The notes below the pieces were generated by a model, which saw nothing but the letters and a program-made list of their open reading frames with translations, did not search any database and had not been told where the DNA came from. The translations under genes were made by a program, and so were the position numbers. Below, piece by piece: positions 7,374 to 16,661 of a stretch of 43,315 nt of DNA. Origin of the DNA: Thermoanaerobaculia bacterium. GTDB taxonomy: Bacteria > Acidobacteriota > Thermoanaerobaculia > Multivoradales > Multivoraceae. Numbering within the stretch: position 1 is the stretch's first letter; each line of letters opens with the position of its first letter. The stretch covers positions 1 to 43,315 of the forward strand of contig JANQPS010000158.1 of NCBI GenBank assembly GCA_028285365.1. The letters are read 5' to 3'.

Positions 7374-8942
7374 CTAGACCCTGGTCGTGTGACCTTTCCA
7401 GAAAGGCTCGCGCAGTTGTCGCTTGAGGATCTTGCCTGAGCCCGTCTTGGGCAGCTCGTCGAGGAAGTCGAGAGATCGCGGCACCTTGTAGCTGGCCAGG
7501 TGCTCACGGGCAAACGCCGCGACCTCTTCGCCGTCGAGTGACTCTCCGGGGACCGCGACGATCGTGGCATGGACACTCTCGCCCCATTCTTCGCTCGGGA
7601 CTCCGAAGACGGCGGCTTCGTAGATCTTCGGGTGATGCTCGAGGGCGGCTTCGATCTCGGCGGGATAGATGTTGACTCCGCCGGAGATGATCATGTCCTT
7701 CTTGCGGTCACAGATGTAGTAGAAGCCCTCGTCGTCGAGATAGGCGACGTCTCCGACCGTGTGGTATTCGCCGCGCGTGTCTTCTTCGTACTTGTCCTGT
7801 GCCTTGTGGTAGGTGGTGAAGACACTCGGACTCCGGACGAACACCTCTCCAGGGACATTGGTTTCGGTGACTTCGTTGCCGTCGTCGTCCAGGAGCTTGA
7901 CCTCGACGAACGGCGCAGGCTTGCCACAGGATCCTGGCTTGCGAAGCTGGTCCGGCGGCTCGAGGATCATGTTGACCCCGAGCTCGGTCGAGCCGTAGAC
8001 CTCGAACAGCGAGTCATCCGGAAAGTCTCCCAGATAGGCCTGCTTGAGCGGATAAGGCCAAGGCGCTGCGTTGGCGACCATCACCCTCATGCTGCTCGTG
8101 TCGTAGCGCGCCTTGATCTCCTCGGGGAGGCTACAGATGCGCCGAATTGGTGTCGGGGCGGAGAACGTCGAGGTGACGCCGTAGTGCTCGACGAGGCGCA
8201 GCCAGTCTTCGGGGTCGAACTTTCTCTGCAGCACGACGGTATGGCCGATCAGGAACGCAATTCCCATGAAGCCACCCGGGCCGGAGTGGTAGAGCGGACC
8301 GGTCGTCAGGTAGACGTCGTCGGGCTGGTAGCCGAGGACCTCGATCATGCCGGCCAGTTGATCGGGGTTCCCCTGGCCGGTCCTCACGGCGCCTTTGGGG
8401 TGACCGGTCGTGCCGGAGGTATAGATCATGGTCCGACTCTCGATCTCGACGGGTGGTGGCTCTTCGGCCGACGATCCGTCGATCAGCTCGTTGGCGCTTT
8501 GCATCCCTGCCCCAGGATCTCCGCCGAAGACCACGACCTCCTGGAGTTTGGGAGTCTGCTTGCTGATGGCTTCGAAGAGCTCGACCTGCTCCGCGTCGAT
8601 CCATGCGAAGGTCGCATCCGAGTTGTCGACGACGTAGGCAGCCTCTTCGGGTGACAGACGGTAGTTGAGGGGCACTGTAGTGGCTCCGAGCTTGCGCCCG
8701 GCCTGGCCCAGAGTCACCACGTCGGGTGAGTTCATTCCGCACCAAAGAATCGTGCACGTGGGCCCGAAGCCACGTGCGTGCAGCGCGTTGGCCAACCGAT
8801 TGACTCGCTGGTTGAGCTCGGAGTAGCTCCAGCGCGTCTCTTCCTGACCTGGACGCAGCTCTAGCAGCGCCGTCTTGTCTGGATGGCTTGCCGCATGACC
8901 GGCAAGGTAGTCAGGGGCGGGATCGGCTGCTGAATCGGTCAT
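7374..8942 (-). CDS. AMP-dependent acyl-CoA synthetase/ligase (FadD-like)
   Basis: Start MTDSAADPAPDYL; P-loop 'MIYTSGTTGHPKGA', 'YGSTELG', 'GEYHTVGDVAYLDDEGFYYICDRKKDMIISGGVNIYPAEIE', C-terminal 'LPKTGSGKILKRQLRE'. Confidence 0.93.
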   Translation of the reverse strand: MTDSAADPAPDYLAGHAASHPDKTALLELRPGQEETRWSYSELNQRVNRLANALHARGFGPTCTILWCGMNSPDVVTLGQAGRKLGATTVPLNYRLSPEEAAYVVDNSDATFAWIDAEQVELFEAISKQTPKLQEVVVFGGDPGAGMQSANELIDGSSAEEPPPVEIESRTMIYTSGTTGHPKGAVRTGQGNPDQLAGMIEVLGYQPDDVYLTTGPLYHSGPGGFMGIAFLIGHTVVLQRKFDPEDWLRLVEHYGVTSTFSAPTPIRRICSLPEEIKARYDTSSMRVMVANAAPWPYPLKQAYLGDFPDDSLFEVYGSTELGVNMILEPPDQLRKPGSCGKPAPFVEVKLLDDDGNEVTETNVPGEVFVRSPSVFTTYHKAQDKYEEDTRGEYHTVGDVAYLDDEGFYYICDRKKDMIISGGVNIYPAEIEAALEHHPKIYEAAVFGVPSEEWGESVHATIVAVPGESLDGEEVAAFAREHLASYKVPRSLDFLDELPKTGSGKILKRQLREPFWKGHTTRV

Positions 8943-9041
8943 CGTCTGCTCCGAAAGTACGCTGTCAGATCGGGAGGAACATTTTGCGAGCTGAGCAAGG
9001 GTCTCGGCCGTCACCTGCGCAAACCAAGGTAGCTGAGGTCG

Positions 9042-9467
9042 TCAGGCCGCGTCGTCGGAGTCGCTCCAGCCTGAGCCGTGCAGAGCGTTGGCGAGGACGC
9101 GACACGCGTCGAACGTCGTGAAGATCCCGGCGAGCTTGCCTTCGTGACGGACGAGCGCGCAGTCGACGCGATGCTCGATCATGTGCGCCAGCACGGCGTC
9201 GAGCGGACGGTCCATGTCCACCACGAACACCCGTGTGCTCATGGCGTCGTCGACCGTACCCTTCGAGCCCGGAGGCTGGTCGAGGGACTGAGCGCTGATG
9301 ATCCCTATGAGCTCACCTGCGGATTGGACCGGCAGGTGGCGGAAGCCTTGAGCCGACATCAGCGATCGAGCTTCGCTCAGACTCGCACCGGAATCGATGA
9401 AATGCGGGAACGGAGTCATGACCGTCTTGATCTTGGGGATGTCCCCGTCGAGGCTGAGCTTCTTCAT
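9042..9467 (-). CDS. CBS-domain pair protein
   Basis: 141 aa: 'VMTPFPHFIDSGASLSEARSLMSAQGFRHLPVQSAGELIGIIS...AMSTRVFVVDMDRPLDAVLAHMIEHRVDCALVRHEGKLAGIFTTFD'. Confidence 0.88.
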   Translation of the reverse strand: MKKLSLDGDIPKIKTVMTPFPHFIDSGASLSEARSLMSAQGFRHLPVQSAGELIGIISAQSLDQPPGSKGTVDDAMSTRVFVVDMDRPLDAVLAHMIEHRVDCALVRHEGKLAGIFTTFDACRVLANALHGSGWSDSDDAA

Positions 9468-9537
9468 GTGCTTGGTGGAGATACGTCGAGAACGTCAGGT
9501 GTAGGGCAGCCAGGGTCAGCCATAGATCAGCTATAGG

Positions 9538-11037
9538 TCAGCTATAGAGAGCCAGTGCCCTGGGGGCTTTGGCATTCGGCTCGTTTCCAGAGTCGAGGTG
9601 GATGGACAGTGTTCCGTGCCGGAGCGTGAAGTCGACGGCCTTGCCGCCAGGGTACTCGGAGATCCGCGACACGCTGCGCGGGTAGTCCGCAATCTCGATG
9701 GCCGCTGGCATCGATTCCGAAGCCGTCTCGACGTGAAGGTAGACCACACCGTCGCGCTCGGTACTCAGCACCGCGTCGTGTCCCTGGACAGGACCCCAGG
9801 TCGTGTCGTGTATCGAAGGTCCATAGCGGTCGAGGAACTGCCCAACGCGGTCCAGGCGCTCGAGGGCTTGGCTCGGGAAGCTGCCGGTCGGCGACGGTCC
9901 GACGTTGAGCAGCAGGTTGCCGCCTCGGCTGGCCACTTCGACGAGCGTACGAATCAGTTCGGCAGTCGACTTCCACTCCGTGTCGGACGGGTTGTAGGCC
10001 CAGGTCCGATTCATCGTCAGGCACGTCTCCCAGCGCTGGAACTCGTCGGCATCGGGAAGGAGCTTGGTCGGGAAGCGCGCAGCCTGTGCTGCAGCGAGCA
10101 GGTTCTCCATCTGGGCCTCGGACCGATCGCTGAGCAGCAGATCGAAGAAGCCCTTGATGGCTTCTTCGGTCACGGCGGGGGTCGGTCGCTTTGACTTGAC
10201 GGGAATCCCGGTCGGGAAGAACTGCTCTGGAGTGATGTAGTCGCCGGGTCCCAGACGGTCGTTGACGAGCGTTTCGGGGCTCAGATCGCGAATCGCTCCG
10301 ACCATGCGCTCCGGTTGGTAGCGATCGTGGTCGAAGAGACCGTCGAACCAGATGACCGACACCGGACCGTAGTCGCTCAGCAGCTTGCGTAGATGATCCT
10401 CCATGCGGTCGAGGTAGCCGGACCATTCTGGTCGATCGGGTTGACCGGTCCAGTTGCTGGACGAGGGTTGGCTCGTGTCTCGGTAGCCTGGGTCGTGCAT
10501 GTCGGGTGGGGAGTAGTAGAACCCGAGTCTCATGTCGCGCTTGGCGCAGGCTTCCGCCAACTCGGCGCAGATGTCGCTGCCGTATGGCGACGCGGTGACC
10601 TTGTAGTCGGTGCCGGGAGCGTCGAACATGCAGAAGCCGTCGTGGTGTTTGGCGGTCAGCACGATGTAGCGCATCCCCGCGCGCTCTGCCTGTCGAACCC
10701 AGCCTTCAGGGTCGAACTCTCGGGGGTCGAACCGGCTCGCCAGCGAGACGTAGTCGTCTTCGGAGATGGCCGGCTGCGGTAACACCTTCCTGAGCCCGGG
10801 CACCATGATGGGCCAGGAGGCCTCGACGCCAGCCAGTGAGTACGGTCCCCAGTGAACGAACAGTCCCAGCTTCGCGCGGTCGAACCAGTCGAAGCGATCT
10901 GCGGTCATCCGTGCTGGCTCTCCGTAGCCCAGAAGTGTGGACGCGCCCCCGAGCGAGCCGGATGTGGCGCTAGCTGCCGACCCGACAGCAACGGTGCTCA
11001 GAGCCATCAAAAGGTCGCGGCGGGTCGGTCGGCTCAT
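9538..11037 (-). CDS. Alpha-L-fucosidase (GH29 family), Tat-exported
   Basis: Tat-like N-terminus MSRPTRRDLLMALSTVAVG; 'FDRAKLGLFVHWGPYSLAGVEASWP', 'AKHHDGFCMFD', 'VSVIWFDGLFDH'. Confidence 0.9.
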   Translation of the reverse strand: MSRPTRRDLLMALSTVAVGSAASATSGSLGGASTLLGYGEPARMTADRFDWFDRAKLGLFVHWGPYSLAGVEASWPIMVPGLRKVLPQPAISEDDYVSLASRFDPREFDPEGWVRQAERAGMRYIVLTAKHHDGFCMFDAPGTDYKVTASPYGSDICAELAEACAKRDMRLGFYYSPPDMHDPGYRDTSQPSSSNWTGQPDRPEWSGYLDRMEDHLRKLLSDYGPVSVIWFDGLFDHDRYQPERMVGAIRDLSPETLVNDRLGPGDYITPEQFFPTGIPVKSKRPTPAVTEEAIKGFFDLLLSDRSEAQMENLLAAAQAARFPTKLLPDADEFQRWETCLTMNRTWAYNPSDTEWKSTAELIRTLVEVASRGGNLLLNVGPSPTGSFPSQALERLDRVGQFLDRYGPSIHDTTWGPVQGHDAVLSTERDGVVYLHVETASESMPAAIEIADYPRSVSRISEYPGGKAVDFTLRHGTLSIHLDSGNEPNAKAPRALALYS

Positions 11038-11231
11038 GAGTGGTTCCAAGGACGTAAGGACGGGATGTCGAGTGTATTGCCTCCTCGGCAATCTGCTAAG
11101 TCTCCGGCTCCTGGGCGACTAGGTCCTCTCGAGGATGTCGTGACAGGATCTGCTGACTTCTTGGCGAGCCATCACACTGCAGCACCAGCATCACGAGCAA
11201 GAGCTCGCGAACAACCTCACGGATCGAGACC

Positions 11232-11588
11232 ATGACTGAGAACGCCGACAAGGCTTCGGCCGTACACACTCCGCCCGACAGACTTTCACTCAACCCTCGC
11301 AGCAAGTTCTTCGACATGCAGCACCTCGAACGCGGAGTCGGTATCCGCTTCAAGGGCAACGAGCGCCAGGACGTCATGGAGTACTGCGTGTCCGAAGGCT
11401 GGATTCGAATCCCGGCAGGAAAGTCCCTCGATCGTCACGGGCATCCGATGACCGTCAAGCTCAAGGGGCCCGTTGAGGCGTGGTATCTCGACGCGGTCAG
11501 CGGGGGCACTCCTGACGATGGAGCTACTGAGGACGTCGAGACCGAACAAGTCGAAGATGACGGAACGGCTGGAGAACCGGAATCATGA
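11232..11588 (+). CDS. DUF3297 family protein
   Basis: 'PPDRLSLNPRSKFFDMQHLERGVGIRFKGNERQDVMEYCVSEGWIRIPAGKSLDRHGHPMTVKLKGPVEAWY' matches the family pattern as I know it. Confidence 0.85.
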   Translation: MTENADKASAVHTPPDRLSLNPRSKFFDMQHLERGVGIRFKGNERQDVMEYCVSEGWIRIPAGKSLDRHGHPMTVKLKGPVEAWYLDAVSGGTPDDGATEDVETEQVEDDGTAGEPES

Positions 11589-12889
11589 GAGTGGCACGAC
11601 GACCGAAGCGACTGACGACCCTGCTGCTCGCGGGCGCGACGTTCTGTCTGGCGTCCTGCACCTCGGACGGTGGTGATACAGGGGCAACTGCAGCCACCTC
11701 AGATGCCAGCGATCTGCAGCAAAGAGCCCGCGAGATTCACGATCGGGTGCTCGTGCTCGATGCGCACGCCGACATCGAAATTCCCGGTCAGCCGTCCCGC
11801 TACGCCGGTGCCGATGGACTCTCGAAGGTGGCGCCCGAAAAGATGAAGGCGGGCGGAATGGATGCTGTGGTCATGGCAGTTGCGGTGGGACCCGGACCGC
11901 GTACCCCCGAGGGTTACGCCGCTGCTCGCGAGACGGCGGACCAGGAGCTCGCGGCGGTTCAGCAACTCGTAGGAGACGCCAGCAACGAAGCGGTGCTGGC
12001 CCTGACTGCTGACGCAGTCGAGGCTGCCCACGCGGAGGGTCAGCGGGCTCTGCTGCTCGGCTTTCAGAACGCGTTGATTCTCGGAAAAGACGTAGATGGC
12101 ATCGACTCTCTCTATGCGGACGGAGTTCGCGTGTTTGCGCTGACCCACATGGGCCACAACGACTTCGCTGACTCTTCCAGGCCATTGTTCGTGGGGGAGA
12201 CTGGCTCTTATGAGCCCGAAGCCGAGCACGGTGGTTTATCCGACCTGGGCCGAGCCGCCATTCGCAAGCTCAACGAGCTCGGAGTCGTCGTCGACGTCTC
12301 CCAGCTCTCGAAACCGGCAACCCTCGAAGTGCTCGAGCTCAGCAGGGCACCGGTCATCGCCAGTCACTCGAACGTCAAGGCGCTCTGCGACGTGCGTCGC
12401 AATCTCTCGGACGAGGAGCTCGATCTCATTGCCGAGAACGGTGGAGTCGTCCACGTGGCTGCGTTCAGGGGTTATCTCTTCGACTCCAACGACGAGAAGC
12501 TGGACAGCGACATTCGGGCAGCTCGTCGTGAGGTTGGTCTTCCCGAGGACTATGACTATCCGTTCGAGCTCTACTGGGAGCTGGACGATCCGGAAGTACA
12601 GCAGTCATACATCGGTGCCATCAGCAATCTTCTCGGGCCGGGCAGCGTCGACGCCATGCTCGATCACGTCGACTACATCGTCCAGCGCGTCGGGGTCGAC
12701 CACGTCGGAATCGGCAATGACTTCAATCACGGCTCGGGCATCGAAGGGTTCGACGACGCGAGCGAGTCTTTCAACGTCACTCTGGCCCTGCTCGAACGTG
12801 GCTACAGTGAAGAAGACATCGCGAAGATCTGGGGCGGGAACTTCTTGCGTGTCATGCGGGCCGCAGAGGCAGCAGCGACAGCGAACTAG
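11585..12889 (+). CDS. Membrane dipeptidase (peptidase M19), putative lipoprotein
   Basis: Lipobox-like 'LLLAGATFCLASC'; 'VLVLDAHADIE', 'VDVSQLSKPATLEVLELSRAPVIASHSNVKALCDVRRNLSDEEL', 'VGIGNDFNHG'; ATGA overlap with DUF3297 gene. Confidence 0.9.
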   Translation: MRVARRPKRLTTLLLAGATFCLASCTSDGGDTGATAATSDASDLQQRAREIHDRVLVLDAHADIEIPGQPSRYAGADGLSKVAPEKMKAGGMDAVVMAVAVGPGPRTPEGYAAARETADQELAAVQQLVGDASNEAVLALTADAVEAAHAEGQRALLLGFQNALILGKDVDGIDSLYADGVRVFALTHMGHNDFADSSRPLFVGETGSYEPEAEHGGLSDLGRAAIRKLNELGVVVDVSQLSKPATLEVLELSRAPVIASHSNVKALCDVRRNLSDEELDLIAENGGVVHVAAFRGYLFDSNDEKLDSDIRAARREVGLPEDYDYPFELYWELDDPEVQQSYIGAISNLLGPGSVDAMLDHVDYIVQRVGVDHVGIGNDFNHGSGIEGFDDASESFNVTLALLERGYSEEDIAKIWGGNFLRVMRAAEAAATAN

Positions 12890-12920
12890 TTCGGCGCGTG
12901 ACGCTGAGCGTCTCGGACAC

Positions 12921-13076
12921 ATGTGCGAGCGCTATCTGCGGGTAGTTGCTTTGCAGAGGCCAGTCAGCCCCGACGCGATCGATCTCGACGAGGCCTTGCC
13001 CGGAGTGATCCGCTCGATGCGAGCGAGCCTGGCGGCCGGCGACGGCTATACTCCGCCCGATCCAAAACCAGCATAG
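12921..13076 (+). CDS. Possible 51-aa small ORF between M19 peptidase and livH
   Basis: ATG at 12921 to TAG at 13076: MCERYLRVVALQRPVSPDAIDLDEALPGVIRSMRASLAAGDGYTPPDPKPA; no homology known to me. Confidence 0.25.
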   Translation: MCERYLRVVALQRPVSPDAIDLDEALPGVIRSMRASLAAGDGYTPPDPKPA

Positions 13077-13126
13077 ACATACTGGGAACGCGGACAGCGG
13101 GCCGCGAGCCAGTCGAAGGAATCGCT

Positions 13127-13999
13127 CTGAGTCAGCTCCTGCAGGTCCTCATCAATGGGCTAGCCGTCGGCTGTATCTACGGCCTGATCGCGCTCGGTTT
13201 CGTGCTCGTCTACAAGGCGACCGAGATGGTCAACTTCGCTCAGGGCGACCTCATGATGCTGGGCGCCTTCTTCGGCGTGACTCTCATCGGTGACTTCGGG
13301 CTGCCCTGGTTGCTGGGCCTCCTGCTCGCGGTGCTGTCTCTGGCGGTTTTCGGCTATCTACTCGATGCGTTTGTTCTACGCCGGGTCCTCGGGGAGCCCC
13401 AGTTTGCAATCGTGATGCTGACGATCGGCCTGGGCTTCGTCTTCCGTGCCGTCGCCGGACTGGTTTGGGGCTACGACCCGCAGAGCTTCCCCACGCCGTA
13501 CACCGGCAAGACCCTGCGCATGGGCGAGGTGGTCGTGAGCTACGAGAACCTCACGATCCTCCTGGGCACCTTCTTCCTCTGCCTCGTACTTTTCCTCTTC
13601 TTCCGTCACACGCGGCTCGGCATCGGTATGCAGGCCACGTCGCAGAATCAGCTTGCGGCCTACTACGTGGGCATTCCCGTCAAGCGGGTCTTCTCCCTCG
13701 TTTGGGCGATCTCCGCTGGCGTCGCTGCCGTCGCCGGGATCCTCCTGGCGCCCGTGTCGCTCGTCCAGCCGGGCATGGGATTCATCGGGATCAAGGCCTT
13801 CGCTGCAGCGGTGATCGGCGGTTTCGGCTCCATCCCCGGGGCGCTGCTCGGCGGGTGGATCATCGGCATCTCCGAGCAGGTCGCGGGTGTCTACCTGCCC
13901 GCCGGTTTTCAGGAAATGACCGCCTACGGCATTCTCATCATCGCCCTCGTCCTTCGCCCCGAAGGGCTCTTCGCCCAGGTCCAGCGCAAGAAGGTCTGA
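13127..13999 (+). CDS. livH: Branched-chain amino acid-type ABC transporter permease LivH
   Basis: 'LLQVLINGLAVGCIYGLIALGFVLVYKATEMVNFAQGDLMMLGAF...AVIGGFGSIPGALLGGWIIGI'. Start uncertain: CTG at 13127 follows GAAGGA; the nearest upstream in-frame canonical start in the ORF is GTG 12923. Confidence 0.9.
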   Translation: MSQLLQVLINGLAVGCIYGLIALGFVLVYKATEMVNFAQGDLMMLGAFFGVTLIGDFGLPWLLGLLLAVLSLAVFGYLLDAFVLRRVLGEPQFAIVMLTIGLGFVFRAVAGLVWGYDPQSFPTPYTGKTLRMGEVVVSYENLTILLGTFFLCLVLFLFFRHTRLGIGMQATSQNQLAAYYVGIPVKRVFSLVWAISAGVAAVAGILLAPVSLVQPGMGFIGIKAFAAAVIGGFGSIPGALLGGWIIGISEQVAGVYLPAGFQEMTAYGILIIALVLRPEGLFAQVQRKKV

Positions 14000-14015
14000 T
14001 CGCAACGGACACCCA

Positions 14016-15092
14016 ATGCGGTTTCTCTTCAAGACGCACTACAACCAGGACATCGACCACCTCAAACACGGTGGCGACCGGTTCTGGTACGGCCTGCTCC
14101 TGCTCCTCGTCGTAGCGGCGCCGGCAGCGCTCGACACCTTTTATCTGGGTGAGCTCAACCTGGTGATGATCTACGCCATCGCCGGCGTGGGCCTGATGCT
14201 GCTCGTGGGCTACACCGGCCAGGTGTGCATGGGCCACGCGGCGTTCCTCGCGATCGGCGCCTACACCCACTCGCTGCTGCTCGGCGCAGGTGTGCCGTTT
14301 CTCTTGTCGATGATCGCAGCGGTCCTGGTCTCCGCCCTCGTCGGCGCCGGCGTCGGATGGATCGCGCTGCGCATGACGGGCCTCTACCTGGTGATCGCCA
14401 CCCTGGCCTTTGCGATGCTCACCGAGCAGACGATTTCGCGGGCCGAGTGGCTCACGGGGGGCTTTCGAGGCCTGTCCGTGCCGCAGGCGAGCCTCTTCGG
14501 CTTGCCGCTGACCGAGGTGTGGCAGCGGTACTACCTGACGCTCGTCCTCCTAGTCGTGGTCCTCATCGCAGCGCTCAACATCCTTCGATCCTCGACGGGG
14601 CGGGCCATGGTCGCGATCCGTGACTCGGAGATCTCCGCCGAGAGTGTCGGCATCAACGTGGCCGTCTACAAGACTCTCGCCTTCGCCCTGAGCGCGGGCA
14701 TCACCGGCCTCGCGGGCGCCCTCTTCGCGCATCGCCTCGGGTATCTCTCTCCCGACGCGTTCACCTTCCTCATTTCGCTGCAGCTTCTGCTGATGGTGGT
14801 GGTGGGCGGCGTCGGCTCGATGCGTGGCGTCATCTACGGAGCGCTCTTCATCGGTTTCCTGCCCCAGCTCCTGGCCATCGCTCGCGACACGCTACCGCGG
14901 CAGATCGCGCAGGCACCCGGTCTCGAACCGGGCATCTTCGGCCTCATCCTCGTGTTGGTGATCCTGTTCGAGCCGCAGGGTATCTTCGGCCGCTGGCTCA
15001 AGATCAAGAGCTATTTCCAGCTTTTCCCGCTCTATCGCCGCGCGACTCACAAGCGCCAGAAGACCTACATGCGCACAGAGAGGCTGCGATGA
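14016..15092 (+). CDS. livM: Branched-chain amino acid-type ABC transporter permease LivM
   Basis: 'LVMIYAIAGVGLMLLVGYTGQVCMGHAAFLAIGAYT...LQLLLMVVVGGVGSMRGVIYGALFIGFLPQLL'. Confidence 0.93.
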   Translation: MRFLFKTHYNQDIDHLKHGGDRFWYGLLLLLVVAAPAALDTFYLGELNLVMIYAIAGVGLMLLVGYTGQVCMGHAAFLAIGAYTHSLLLGAGVPFLLSMIAAVLVSALVGAGVGWIALRMTGLYLVIATLAFAMLTEQTISRAEWLTGGFRGLSVPQASLFGLPLTEVWQRYYLTLVLLVVVLIAALNILRSSTGRAMVAIRDSEISAESVGINVAVYKTLAFALSAGITGLAGALFAHRLGYLSPDAFTFLISLQLLLMVVVGGVGSMRGVIYGALFIGFLPQLLAIARDTLPRQIAQAPGLEPGIFGLILVLVILFEPQGIFGRWLKIKSYFQLFPLYRRATHKRQKTYMRTERLR

Positions 15093-15850
15093 GCTACCTC
15101 GCCGTCGAAGACCTGTCGATTCGTTTCGGCGGCATCAAGGCCGTTGACGGCGTGAGCTTCGGCGTCGAAGAGGGTGAGGTCTTCGCCATCATCGGGCCGA
15201 ACGGAGCCGGCAAGACGACACTCTTCAACCTGGTGAGTGGCATCTACACCCCGGACGGCGGAAGCGTGCACTTCGCTGGCCAGGACATCACCTCACTGCC
15301 GGCGCATCGCATCGCGCCGCTCGGACTTGCGCGCACCTTCCAGAACATCGAGCTCTTCGAGCACGCTACGGTCCTGCAGAACCTCCTCATCGGTCGGCAC
15401 ATCCACCGCAAATCGCACGCCCTCTCCCACCTGCTGTTCCTGCCCTCTGTGAGGCGAGAGGAGCTCGAGCACCGGCGTCGCGTGGAGGACGTCATTGATC
15501 TGCTCGAGCTTGCCCACTACCGCGAGCAGACGATCGCGAACCTGCCCTACGGGGTGCGCAAGGTCGTGGAGGTCGGCCGAGCGCTGTGTCTCGAGCCGAA
15601 GCTCCTGCTCCTCGACGAGCCCACCTCCGGGCTGAACCCCGAAGAGAGTGAGGACATGGGGTTCTGGATCGAAGACATCAACCGTGACCTGGGTGTGACG
15701 ATCATCATGGTGGCGCACGACATGGGTCTCGTGAGCCGAGTGGCCGGACGGGTGCTCGCGCTGAACGAGGGCCGCGTGCTCGCCCAGGGCAGCCCCGACG
15801 AGGTACAGAAGAACCCCGATGTCGTCGACGCCTACCTGGGGGGAGAGTGA
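15089..15850 (+). CDS. livG: ABC transporter ATP-binding protein LivG
   Basis: Walker A GPNGAGKTTLFN, 'LARTFQNIELF', 'LLLLDEPTSGLNPEE', ATGA overlap with livM. Confidence 0.94.
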   Translation: MSYLAVEDLSIRFGGIKAVDGVSFGVEEGEVFAIIGPNGAGKTTLFNLVSGIYTPDGGSVHFAGQDITSLPAHRIAPLGLARTFQNIELFEHATVLQNLLIGRHIHRKSHALSHLLFLPSVRREELEHRRRVEDVIDLLELAHYREQTIANLPYGVRKVVEVGRALCLEPKLLLLDEPTSGLNPEESEDMGFWIEDINRDLGVTIIMVAHDMGLVSRVAGRVLALNEGRVLAQGSPDEVQKNPDVVDAYLGGE

Positions 15851-15857
15851 GGTCGGT

Positions 15858-16661
15858 ATGACGGAAGCGCAAGCCCAGAGGGAGGCGGCCTCGGACGTGC
15901 TGCTCGAGCTGAAGAACGTCGAGACCTACTACGGTCCGATCATGGCGATCCGCGGTGTCAGTCTCACCGTGCCCGCTGGCCGCATCGTCGCGGTGTTGGG
16001 AGCCAACGGGGCGGGCAAGACGACCATCCTGCGCACCATCTCCGGCGTGATGGATCCCCAGAAGGGACAGATCTTCTTCGCTGGCGAAGAGATCGCCCGC
16101 CGCGACCCCGATGCCGTGATGCGCCTTGGTCTGAGCCACGTCCCCGAGGGCCGCGAGGTCTTCCCCTTCCTGACGGTGAGCGAGAACCTTCAGATGGGCG
16201 CCTTCAGCCGCCGAGATCGGGTCACCATCGCCAACGATCTCGACCGCGTCTACGACTACTTCCCCGCGCTCGCCGATCGAGGCTCACAGCAGGCGGGCCA
16301 GCTGTCCGGCGGCGAGCAGCAGATGCTCGCCATCGGACGGGCGCTGATGGCACATCCCAAGATGCTGCTGCTGGACGAGCCGTCGCTCGGCCTGTCGCCA
16401 CTGCTGGTGCACCAGATCTTCGACATCATCAACCGCATCAACGAAGAGCAGGGCATGACGATCCTCGTCGTCGAGCAGAACGCCCACGTCGCGCTGAACC
16501 ACTCGCACTACGGCTACGTGCTCGAAAACGGGAGAGTCGTCATGGACGACACCTGCGAGAAGCTCGCGAGCTCGCCGGACATCCAGGAGTTCTATCTCGG
16601 CATGAAGGACCAGATGCCGAGAGGAGTCCGCCGGTGGAAGAAGCGCAAGACCTGGAGGTGA
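15858..16661 (+). CDS. livF: ABC transporter ATP-binding protein LivF
   Basis: 'VETYYGPIMAIRGVSLTVPAGRIVAVLGANGAGKTTILRTISG', 'LSGGEQQMLAIGRALMAHPKMLLLDEPSLGLSPLLV'. Confidence 0.94.
   Translation: MTEAQAQREAASDVLLELKNVETYYGPIMAIRGVSLTVPAGRIVAVLGANGAGKTTILRTISGVMDPQKGQIFFAGEEIARRDPDAVMRLGLSHVPEGREVFPFLTVSENLQMGAFSRRDRVTIANDLDRVYDYFPALADRGSQQAGQLSGGEQQMLAIGRALMAHPKMLLLDEPSLGLSPLLVHQIFDIINRINEEQGMTILVVEQNAHVALNHSHYGYVLENGRVVMDDTCEKLASSPDIQEFYLGMKDQMPRGVRRWKKRKTWR

Noticed and set aside
7569-8654. 361-aa antisense ORF opposite the FadD-like gene
   Set aside because: Shadow ORF; no family motifs.
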